DNA of 64,000 nucleotides from Rhodamnia argentea (taxonomy: Eukaryota > Streptophyta > Magnoliopsida > Myrtales > Myrtaceae). The notes beneath the pieces are model-generated. The model was not told the origin of the DNA. It ran no database searches and saw nothing but the letters and a program-made list of their open reading frames with translations. Below are positions 11,940 through 21,540 of this stretch, piece after piece (positions within the stretch are counted from its first letter, which is position 1; every line of letters begins with the position of its first letter). Location: positions 16,120,001 through 16,184,000 of the forward strand of contig NC_063153.1 of NCBI RefSeq assembly GCF_020921035.1. Direction: 5' to 3'. The position numbers and the translations under genes are program-made.

Positions 11940-12560
11940 GTCGTATACGGTGCTCACTTAAATGCCAAAAGTTTTTGTTGAATCATTTAAATGCCAAATC
12001 AAAAAAAAAAAAAACTCTCACTTAAATGCCTCCGACGAGAAATTCTGGCTAAAGTGATTACATGAATTTCTAAAATTAAAAACAAGCTAAAAAATTAAAA
12101 AAATTTTAATTAAATTTGAAAAAAACTAAGAAAATTAATAAAGAAAAAGAGAACATAGGGTTGCATAGGTGGCGAGGGTTGGCCATCGTCGACAATGGCG
12201 AGTGACGGTCGTCAAGCCCCGAGCGGGCAAGGGTCGGTGACCCCTGTAGCAAGCGAGGGCCCATAGGCCCTCACCTAGATCGGGCAAAGGTCGTCGGCCC
12301 TCGGCCGGACCTCCTGCTATTTTCCTTTTTTTTTAAACTTAAGTTTAGCTTATTTTTATTTTTAATATTTTAATATAATTAATTTTCAAATTATTTAATT
12401 TTTAAAAAATTTTATTACTGACTAGACCTCCAACAAGTCATGTCAGCTTTAAATATTAAAAAAAATGCCACGTCAGTTTTTGGCCAAGCACATTGGAGTT
12501 AATACTTAAGTAATTATTGTTAAAAAAAATTGGCAAATTGTTTCGAAAATTTTTACATTA
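11940..12560. mobile_element. TIR-type element with GC-rich centre (cut copy in unit 2)
   Basis: The left end carries repeats of 'cacttaaatgcc'. The right end carries inverted forms of the same ('aatacttaagtaattat...'). A GC-rich core at about 12160-12310 has phrases such as GGCGAGGG and GGCCCTC. The right half recurs at 31869-32110, where it forms the start of the second tandem unit. The duplication breakpoint (12282) therefore lies inside this element. Confidence 0.6.
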
Positions 12561-12810
12561 AAATGAACGCGATTTATAATTTTTGACATTTCTGACATAT
12601 TTCTCTCCTTTTCAGATGGGGTAGAGTATGGTTTCACTGTGAATGGTACTTTTGCGGGCATGAACTGTCTTGTACACAGCGGCGGACACCTGATAGGGTG
12701 GTGGATGTACAGGAGACAGTAACAGATCATGGTAGAAAAACCCTACTTCTGACATGCATTAATTATGCTGCAACAAAAATAGGTTTGAACATTGAAAGTC
12801 ACATTTAGTT

Positions 12811-13712
12811 GGGAAAAATTCAAAAAAGGCACCGAAACCCCCATATTTTCTCAAATAAAGGCTCCGAGTGAACACTATTTTAAAAAATGGCCCAAAGTCA
12901 TTATGTTTTCTCAAATAAGGGCCCTAAGTGAATACTGTTTCAAATAAGGATTTGAAATGACTATAAATCTAAAAAAAAAGCCTGATTTAAGGGCATTTTA
13001 GTCTTTTTACTTATTTAATTTTTTTTCTTTTTTATTATACTTTTTGTTATCTATTTTCTCAAAAAAAGAAGGAGGAGAAAGTGGATGATCACAAGCGGGA
13101 GGGGCAGCCCTGCCGCCTGTGGCCACCGCCCCATCATCGGGGCGATGGCGAAGGCGGCAAAGATCGGGCGGTCGCGGCGCCGACGAGGTCCCGACCTAGT
13201 CCAGCAGGTGAGGGCCTCTCGGCCTCTCTCTTTGGTGAGGGCCGGCGGTCCCCGCCCAAATTGGGGACCGCTGGTTGTTGCTTCATCGGCGGTGGGGGGT
13301 CGCCTGGTCAAGGTGACCTCGGCCCGATCCGGGTGACGGTGGCGACCCCCGATCCGGGCGGGGACCGTCGGCCCTCACCTAGATCCAGGAGAGAGCCTAG
13401 AGGCCCTCGCCTCTAATTGGTGGGGTCACCGGCGACCCCACCGGCCTTCGCCGACCCCCCCACCGGCGATGGGCTGGCGGCTACAGGCTGGAGGGGCGAC
13501 CCTCCCGTTTGTGCGTGGCTTTTTTTTTAAATCGGGAAAAAGAAAAAAATGAATAAAAAAATTAAAATGTAAAATGACAAAAACATCCTTTAAGTCAGAC
13601 CCTTTTTTGAAACATTATGACCACTTTGGGCCCTTAATTGAAAAGTACAATGTCACTTTGGGCCATTATTTGAAAAAACAAGGGGACTTCGGGCTTTTTT
13701 TGGATTTTTCCC
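12811..13712. mobile_element. Mutator-like (MULE) element, 902 bp
   Basis: The terminal inverted repeats start GGGAAAAATTCAAAAAAGG and end ...GGATTTTTCCC, and extend about 150-200 bp inward with 'tcaaataagggcc'-type phrases. The flanks CATTTAGTT (12802-12810) and TATTTAGTT (13713-13721) are a 9-bp target-site duplication with one mismatch. Unit 2 has the empty site (...GTCATATTTAGTTAGAC at about 32368-32384). The centre (13080-13500) is GC-rich; its overlapping open frames in several phases have no recognisable domain and are probably not genes. Confidence 0.9.
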
Positions 13713-13722
13713 TATTTAGTTA

Positions 13723-14170
13723 GAAGGGAAAGTGTAAAAAAAAAAATTATGAACATATTGCGTTGGTGCCAATTCAATTTTAAACGTTTTAATTATGCCA
13801 ATTTAATTTTAAATATTTTGTATTTGTGCTAATTGAATCTGTCCGGCCAATTTTGACTAAAAATCATTGATGTAGATGCCAACCGCCCTACGTGATACAA
13901 TTAACGTTGATGTGGAATTTTTAAATAATCATTTATTTTTTAATATATTTTTTTCTTTTCTGTTTTTTATTCTTTACTCTATCTTTTATTGAGGATGGAA
14001 GATGCCGGCCGAGTCCTACCAGCCACAAGCGAGGGCCGCATTCCCTTGTCGGATCTAGTCATTACGGCCTCACCCAGCCCTAGGCGAGCTTGAGGCCGCG
14101 ACGCCCTTGGCTGACCTATATCTAGTGAGGTCGTCGCGGCCTTCGTCGGCCACAACTTAAAGAACCTCAA
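13723..14170. mobile_element. M1-family element, truncated in unit 1
   Basis: Starts GGGAAAGTGTAAAAAAA and matches the complete copy at 32385-33076 through the left arm and the GC-rich core (about 14000-14160). The right arm is missing; from about 14165 the sequence becomes an unrelated resistance-gene-like fragment. Confidence 0.75.
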
Positions 14171-14179
14171 GTCGTAGGT

Positions 14180-14490
14180 GCGTCGGAATCGTGGGAAGAA
14201 TTCCACCTTTGGGGTTGTCCTAATGTGAAAAGTCTCGAAGGTTTGGCAAACTCAAAGAACCTCAAGTTTTGTATATCCAGCGCTGCAAGAGGCTACGGGT
14301 TGTCGAGGGCGTCGACGAGTTGGAGTTTCTGGGCAAATTGAGACTTTATGGATGCAGATCGTTGGAAAGGTTGTTTGATTGATGTGTCAACCACCAAATT
14401 GCCAAATGATTGCCGAGTAATTATCCAAAGTTGCAGGAGATTATGTGGAATTAAGAGAAGATTCAAAGGCTCCGTCCAGTCCTTAAAGCA
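14180..14490 (+). pseudogene. TNL-type leucine-rich-repeat fragment
   Basis: Three successive reading frames together look like the C-terminal LRR of a plant TIR-NBS-LRR resistance protein. The first reads NVKSLEGLANSKNLKF from about 14225. After a shift comes YIQRCKRLRVVEGVDELEFL with LYGCRSLERLFD, to about 14380. Then comes TTKLPNDCRVIIQSCRRLCG, to about 14455. The spacing of L-x-x-L and 'GC(R/K)SLERL' elements is typical of these repeats. The fragment is about 90 residues, has two frameshifts and lacks TIR and NB-ARC domains. It is absent from unit 2. Family assignment is by motif recognition only. Confidence 0.6.
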
Positions 14491-14539
14491 TTATAAGGCG
14501 AATCTCATTCATTCTCTCCTTTTCTCTTTTTGATTTTTA

Positions 14540-16557
14540 AGGTAGACTTGTAATCATGGTGAGAAGAAATAAATATGAAAAAAGAAAACAATCAAATCAT
14601 CATCAATTAATATTTGATCTCAGTTATTTTTAAAACCCACTTAGAATAAGTTTTATCTTATTTTCTTCTGTTTTTATTGTATGTGAGAAAGTTCTGTGCA
14701 GCAAATTAATCTTTAATGTGTTTTCTTCTGAAAATGGTGGATGATGTATTTCTGCGCCCTACCATGTTTTTTGGCCTTTCAGACATTTATTTTTGTGGTC
14801 GTCAATGTGTAGTTTGGGGATATTTTTACACATTTAAGATATGTAAATAAATGTTTCAAGCACATACAGTCAGTTCCATTAGACAATCTAGAAATGAGAC
14901 TGGATTGGTTCCCGGCACCTCCGGTTCGCTCTCCAATTCTGAAAACTGAGAACTGATCCCTCCGATCCAGTCCTCCATTCCAAAACATGAGTATCGGGCC
15001 ATCTAGAGGCTTGATTACCCCTACCATTTATCATTCTATCCATAAAATATGAGTTTAAAAAGAACCTCGGATTCATTTTGCCCTCTTTAGTATTGCCAAA
15101 TCGAACTCTAGAAGTAAAAGTAGGACGTACAAATAGTGAGAAAGGACGTTGGGATGTCACATCAGAGTTTGCAATTAAGATTCTACAAATAGAGGGCGCG
15201 GGGGGCAGCTATGGCAAATCGGCAGCTGGTTGCCCAGATGGAGAGGGCGGTGGGGCAGTCGACGTGGGTCACAGCTTTCTGGTTTCTCAGCTCTCTCATG
15301 TTGCGTGTTGCCATAGGGCATGGCCGGTGGGCGGGAACGTGACCCTCCCTAATGCCATGTCTGCCGGTGCGTACGCAGGCGCGTCCCTATTATTGATCCC
15401 GCTTGTGCCAAGTGCTGCAAAAAGGGAGATCACCTCATCCGCACGTTCTTTGCACATGCAGTGATGGAGTCCAATTTGTCAACTCTCTTGACTCCCAATC
15501 TAGTGGGATGGGACAACTCCCCCTCCCCGATTTGGGGCAGGGATCATCATGATTTCAGGGTAGACTCAAGAACTAAAAAATCGATATGATGGAAACAAGA
15601 TAGGTTCAAGTTTCCAAAAATTTGTGAATTGATTCGACGGTTAAGTTTCAAGTTCCATGATGTGAAGTTTGGAACCTGAAACAAATCTTTATATTTTTCT
15701 TGATTTATGTCTTCGCGTTTCCTGTTGTATTCCATAGCATTCAATAATGAGTATATAATTCAAAATCATTAGCCTAACCTTCAATGACTGAGACTTTTAC
15801 TTTATTAATGTTTCATATTCTTTGTATTTCTTAATGTGAGTCATGATAGGCGGCTTGTAGTAGCAAATGATGATCATTAGAGCTGATAATTCATTGCAAT
15901 CGTTTACTTGAGCATGCACGTGAAACCCGAGTAAACAGTGAAACCAACTTTAGAATCTATGATAAAAGAGGTTTTAGGTTCCAAAAAATGAGGAATCAAT
16001 TATAACGAATAGATTTTAAATTCTATTTGAAATCTAGAACCGTTCATCCCTAATTTAGAGAATCTCGCTTACTGATTGATTGTAGTGGCTCCTCTGCTTA
16101 GAGTTGACTCCATTCTCTCATTATTGCCGGCCCTAATAAAGTTAATGATCATTGCCCTCCTAACCTTATTTTCTATGCTTGGCCCACGACAAATAGAAAC
16201 CTGTGGTGTCGGCCAAGAAAAACCAAACTTTATACCTCATGATGGGGTGGGCACGATTGTCTGTCTGGTTTGATCAAATCTTGATGCGGCTCAAACAGTG
16301 AAATGAGTGTCAAGAGAGGGTACATGAGATTCCATTCACTTTCGTGGAAGTTTGAATTTAGAATAGACAAGGGCCACGGATGCAGGGAATTCATTTGGGT
16401 CCACAAATCCACACTATACTTGTTGTGCAATACAGGGTAACCATGCTTCCAAAATGTCGTATGTTATGATCATTTCAAAAAACCGGAGGTCGTTGGCTTC
16501 ACGTGACCCGTAAATCGTGTTCTTACAAGTGAACAATTGTGACCTACTATGTTGCGG
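14540..16557. other. noncoding part of unit 1
   Basis: Diverged copy of unit 2 sequence around 33290-35010. It contains several 'ggttccaag/ggaacc'-type segments (for example 15560-15680 and 15940-16050) that resemble ends of small TIR elements. Open frames at 15078-15464 and 16076-16273 are not preserved intact in unit 2 and match no family I know. Confidence 0.5.
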
Positions 16558-17041
16558 GGGAAAATTATATGAAAAGTCATAAACCTATCATAATTGTGTC
16601 AATTCAGTCCTAATCTTTTTCTTTTTTGCTAATTAAGTCCTTGACCTTTTGCAATTTTGCCAATTCAATTCTAAGCCTCACCGGTGACCTGCAGGGGTGA
16701 GCTCCTTAGAGGCCGGCAAGGTCGACTTCCCTTGACCTTGACAACCAACTGGAGGAAGAAGGAAGACAAAAAAAAATGAAAGAGAAAGAAAATAAAAAAA
16801 AGGCAAAAGAAAAGAGAAATTAAATAAAATTATTAAATTTTAAAAAATAGTAAATTATTATTAAAAATTGTCAATGTCGGCGTTAGCCGTACCATGTCAA
16901 CAATTTTCTGCTAAAATTGACCGGGTGAATTGAATTAGCATAAATGCAAAATGTTGAGAACTCAATTGTCCCAAAAAAATAAGTTTTTAACTGAATTAGT
17001 ATAATAGCAATATGGTTAGGACATTTTTTGGTAATCCTCCC
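16558..17041. mobile_element. M1-family MITE, 484 bp
   Basis: Starts GGGAAAATTATATGAAAAG and ends ...GGTAATCCTCCC, with inverted 'caattcagtcctaa'/'ttaggac' arms around an AT-rich centre with a small GC-rich patch at 16677-16740. The flanks ATGTTGCGG (16549-16557) and ATGTTGTGG (17042-17050) are a 9-bp target-site duplication with one mismatch. Unit 2 has the unoccupied site (CTATGTTGTGG, about 35021-35031). Confidence 0.85.
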
Positions 17042-17081
17042 ATGTTGTGGACATGTGTACCTTTCACAAAGACACAAATGG

Positions 17082-17107
17082 AGAGAAAGAGAGAGAGAGA
17101 GAGAGAG
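17082..17107. repeat. (GA)n microsatellite
   Basis: GA-rich run. The orthologous position in unit 2 (35054-35072) also carries a GA tract, so it predates the duplication. Confidence 0.85.
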
Positions 17108-17109
17108 GT

Positions 17110-18470
17110 GTGTGTGGTGGGGCAGCTATCAACGGTGAGCCTGAGGCAGCGACAACTGGGAACGGCAAACCTCGAGTGATTTGATTGTGCGCATATTGCT
17201 CATTTGTAAATGAATAACTTTAGACTATCCTGATTTTTCTTATTAATGTAAAGGTTCAGGACTAGGCAGCAATATAGCCAGCAGTGTTTAATAAAACCAT
17301 TATTAATTGTATGTGCGCGACGGGGAATGTGGCGTGTCTAGTCAGCTCGCTCGACCCTATTCTACACTCATGTTCGAAGTAATGATGTGTCAACTTCAAA
17401 TTTGATCTCCTCCACCACTGGCTTGGATGGTTCATTTTCGTCTTCTGGACTCATTCGTTCTACTTTAGTTTGAGAGTTATCCTAGTGGGTGATTGGGTTG
17501 CGTATGATTATTGACTTGCTAAATTGATCGGATCACCTTTTTGAAATAAGTTGTGCAATGTTATTTGATAAAAAGATAAATGCGTTCGGACCATCTGAGC
17601 ATGCTTCATCTCAGTCATTCAATAATGCGGATCTCATGATTTATGATGAATTTTTGCGTCAAAGGATTGAAATGTAAGATGATTTGCATATTCTATGGCC
17701 AGTTGGCTGATGACTTGATTGACGATTAGATGACTAAGTGAGTCCTAGACCGCTTGTAGGCGATTTGATCAATGACCAAATGATTCGATAAATTGATCGA
17801 CAGTCTTAGGATTTGCTGGTTTGATATGCGAATGATCCAGATCTGAATGGTGGTTCGAGCAATATTGGGATTTATGGCGCTTAAAAGATTTGATGGCTTT
17901 TTCTTATGATGGCTCGCTAAGACGGAACGGCTCACAAGTATCGAGTGCATGCAAGTCTTGCTTGATAAAAAGCAGGCAAAGCCGTTGGATAAGGACATGA
18001 CATCTCGTAGATTACATTGAATCGACAATTCCAATGAACTTATTACCATCAATAATCTGTGTTTTCTATTCGTTAACAAGTAATTGGCACTAGGGAAAGA
18101 AGAATCTTCCAAAGTTAATGGAGACTCGGAGAGGGATTGGGAGGAATTTGTGAAAGTGAACTAGCAACGTTGATTTTGGAACCGTAATCATGAGTTAACA
18201 TCAAATCAATGGCCCGTCAAAATTTCTGTCGAAGAAGAGGAGATACACAGTCATGTGAGAGTGAGATTATGAAAGACACAAGCCAATTTGAGTGGCTTGC
18301 GATAATTTCATTAATCTTTTTCATCTCATATAACTTAGATTTTATCCTGTATGGCCACATTAATCAAGTTTGTAAGAACAAAAAAGTATTTAGGTAATTT
18401 TCTAAGGGGCTCACTCTCCCTTACAAGTTGCGGTTCTCACATCCCCTCCTAAGTTCCTAAGACTATTACC
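17110..18470. other. noncoding part of unit 1
   Basis: Collinear with 35070-37160 of unit 2. The longest minus-strand frame (17726-18112) has no recognisable domain and is broken in unit 2, so I do not call a gene. Confidence 0.5.
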
Positions 18471-18473
18471 ACA

Positions 18474-19125
18474 AATTTTTTTTTTTTTTTTTTTCGAGAG
18501 AAGGATGCTATTCATATATCAAAAAATTCAAAAAGTACATAAATGGCTTTTCAGTCTTGCAAATCCCATATAACTGCAACAAAGCAAAAATTTAAAAGCG
18601 CATAACAAAGCATGATTTGCAGGTGACAGCACACTCTGATCCCTTAAGAACAGATCTGTCACAACAAAGTTTGACGGCCGATCACCAGATTCGGTGATAA
18701 GCACATGCCGAGCTCTCCCACTCCATTTGCAATGGCTTGCGATGCGCGTCTAAGATCGACGCTCTCATCAACATCGCCTTATAGAGACACCAACATCAAT
18801 ATGTTGGGAGAACACAGATCAAATACATGTAAGCAACTTTCAAATCTATATTTCAATCTAGCTCAATAAGGTAAAACCCCCCAAAACTTGATCAAAATAT
18901 AAATCAGAAGATAAGAACAGCCCAACCTTGGAGAGGTCGTGGAGCCAAGTCACAAACGTTCTCCTCGTTGGTTGTTGATTAGATGAATGGCCGAATCGGT
19001 CTTCACGCCCATCCAAAATCAGCTACATAAATTTATTCACAGACACAAACTTCCAGAGCAGATCGGGACAAAAAAGAGAGACAAGAAAACAGGCTGCGAA
19101 TGAGAGAGGGAGGGAGGGTATTCCT
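18474..19125 (-). mobile_element. retroposed insertion with poly-T head (LINE-like or processed sequence)
   Basis: About 650 bp present in unit 1 and absent from unit 2 (near 37172). On the plus strand it opens with about 20 T, which is a poly-A tail when read on the minus strand. The flanks ATTACCACAA (left) and ATTCCTACAA (right, near 19116) agree at 8 of 10 positions and may be the target-site duplication. This pattern fits target-primed reverse transcription. No intact protein is seen, and the source could be a LINE 3' end or a transcribed gene. Confidence 0.6.
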
Positions 19126-19789
19126 ACAATTGACTGACGCGTTTATTATGGCCACAAGAGTAAGAAATTCACCGTCCGATCCTTTGTCCTTGATCGGTGT
19201 TTCTAAATCTAGACCGATTAGTGAACCAATCTGGCTTCTTCAAAGCTAAGGGGCCACGGTTCGGTCAACTCTGGTTCAATTGACCGGTCCATCGGATTTA
19301 ACTCTAATTGAACCGGGTCAATGTCGGATTTGACCAATACTTGACCACTTCCGGTTGTTAAGCAAAAACCGGGTCGAACCATGGTTTGGCACCCTTGATT
19401 AAGTACTTTCATGTAGAGAAAGGGAGAGAGCCTCCTTGCATATACTACAACATGGATACAAAAATGCATGTTTCTGGTTTTAGTCACCAAGAATCACAAG
19501 AAATGTCACGAAAAGTCCCAAATTCATTGTAAATCATTAGATAAGGTCGTAAATTATTTGATGAGCGCAATTAAGCCTTGGACATTTTCAAGAAAGCTCA
19601 ATCAAGTCCTTGCAACGAACGGCTACAAACAATTGCATGCGTGATATTTGGATATTGCTAACGTATTGACCTTGAACAACATCGCTGAATAAAAGTCCAA
19701 GACTCGATTGCAAAGGAAGATTTAAGATGCAATTGGGCGAACTGAAATAAAGATCTTAAAAATAATTTCCATCCATATATGACTTTTAT

Positions 19790-20816
19790 GGAAAATTTCA
19801 AATAAGAGCCTAAACTGCCATTATTTTTTCACATAAGAGCTTGAAGTAGATAAATATTCCTTCCGATCAAGGACATTTTCGTCTAAATAGAATTTTAATT
19901 TTAAATAATATTTAAATAATATTAAAAATAAATTAAATTTAAAAAAAGGAAGGAAATCAGGCCCTCACCACCGCCGCCCTATAGGGCCCTTGCCGTTTTC
20001 CCTTCCCTTCCCCTCCCTTTTTTAATTTTTAATTTTTGATTTTAATGTATTCTTTCATCCGATTTAAATAGTAATTATTTTTTCATCTAATTTGAATGAT
20101 TTCCCGTGTTCTCATTTCCTTTTTTTTCTTTGCTGCGGTTGGCCATTAGCAAGGGTCGCCTTGCCTAGGTCATCACCCATATCTAGCGAGGGTTGCCCAA
20201 GCAATGGTGGCCCTCGCCCAACCCTCTCCGGGCATCGCCGGTGATCGGTCTATGGTTGGCCATCACTTGAGACCAGTCACTAGTGAAAAGGAAAGACAAA
20301 AACATAAAATAAAAAAAAAAGGAAAAAAAGGAAAATTTTCAAATAAAAGGACGAAAATGCCCTTGATCATCCGTTGAGTCAATTCCTTCTTTAAGACCGA
20401 CATAGCAACTTCAAACTTTTATTTGAAATAAGGTCCACTTAAGGTTCTTATTTCAAGCGATGGTGGCCCTTGCCCAACCCTCTCCAAGCATCTTCGGTGA
20501 TCGGTCTATGGTTTGCCATTGTCGAGACCAATCACCAAGTGAAAAGGAAAGACAAAAACATAATAAAAAAAATAAAAAAGGAAAATTTTCAAAAAAAATA
20601 AAGGACGAAAATGCCTTGATCATTCAGTGAGTCAGGCCCCTTTTTTGAGACCGACATAAGAACTTCAAGCTCTTATTTGAAATAAAGTCAATTTAACGTC
20701 CTTATTTGAAAAAACGATGGTACTTCATGTCTTTATTTGAAACAAGATTCATTTCATCTCTTATTTGAGAAAATGATGATATTTAGGCTTTTATTTAAAT
20801 TTTTCTAAAATTTCAG
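19790..20816. mobile_element. MULE-like element with internal duplication
   Basis: The left end GGAAAATTTCAAATAAGAGC is mirrored at the right end by '...gcttttatttaaatttttct'. It is absent from unit 2 at the matching place (about 38245-38275). Inside, a block containing GATGGTGGCCCT, CCAACCCTCTCC and GATCGGTCTATGG occurs twice (about 20190-20400 and 20458-20640), followed both times by 'ggacgaaaatgcc'. Target-site duplications are unclear. Confidence 0.65.
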
Positions 20817-21320
20817 AACCTTTTTGAAGTAATTTTTCTCCAAGGAACTCATTTCTATTTCTATGGTACAAAACATGCTCCGGACAGACTCTGTGGCCAC
20901 CGTTGGTGGGGTAACAAAACCACTACAAACGCTCCTAGCCCCCTGCGAGTACGTACAGACTCTGGTTCACCCTCGCCATCCTCGGCCATAACTTCATCAC
21001 AACTCGTACCGCAAAGAGATAAAGACGAATGGGGGGGACTCTGTTGCCATTCCATGTTCAAGATTCCCCATGTTTCTTCTCCATCGCTCAAACACGTCCA
21101 CTTCAATCGCCATCACCTTTTTTTTTATTTTCAAGGAATGAATAACAAAATAAGCAAAATCTCCCCACTTTTTCTAGATGAAAGCTGCACCAGACACCGT
21201 CTTCCAAAAAGCCCTCAGGACAGATGTTTGCAAATCCTCCATCCCTACTCCCCAGAAGCATCCACTCAAAAAGGGATTGTGATGAACATGATGGAGGGGG
21301 GTCACCCTATCTTTTTGCCC
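20817..21320 (+). promoter_or_regulatory. upstream region of the NPF6.2-like gene
   Basis: Sequence up to about 21080 is shared with unit 2 (38275-38555), where the LTR-like sequence breaks off the homology. The rest, to the TATA box, has no counterpart in unit 2. Open frames here (20861-21106 on minus, 21054-21413 on plus) have no recognisable product. Confidence 0.5.
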
Positions 21321-21328
21321 TATAAAAG
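21321..21328 (+). promoter_or_regulatory. TATA box of the NPF6.2-like gene
   Basis: TATAAAAG lies about 213 bp before the ATG at 21541. A start near 21350-21355 would give a 5' UTR of about 190 bases. Confidence 0.65.
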
Positions 21329-21540
21329 GACAAAGCTCCCGAGGAAGTTTGTGAAGTGTGTGCACTCAACTGCGCAAGAACCAAAACCAAACCCTCTTTC
21401 TGTCTATTTTTAGGCCATTCAAGTTCTTGCAATGGTGGGTTATGTCATCTCTTCTTGATTCTCATGGACTTTCATCTTCCAACTATAGAAAAAGAAAGGG
21501 TGCGAATCCATAACAAGTTAGTTTTTTTCAGGAACAGAAG

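Noticed and set aside
13051-13416. Overlapping open frames in all phases (111, 86 and 83 codons)
   Set aside because: They lie in the GC-rich core of a MULE, where stop codons are rare. Composition is Arg/Pro/Gly-rich with no domain, and unit 2 lacks the whole segment.
21054-21413. 119-codon frame upstream of NPF6.2
   Set aside because: It spans the TATA box and promoter of the real gene; the product is not recognisable and the frame is broken in unit 2.
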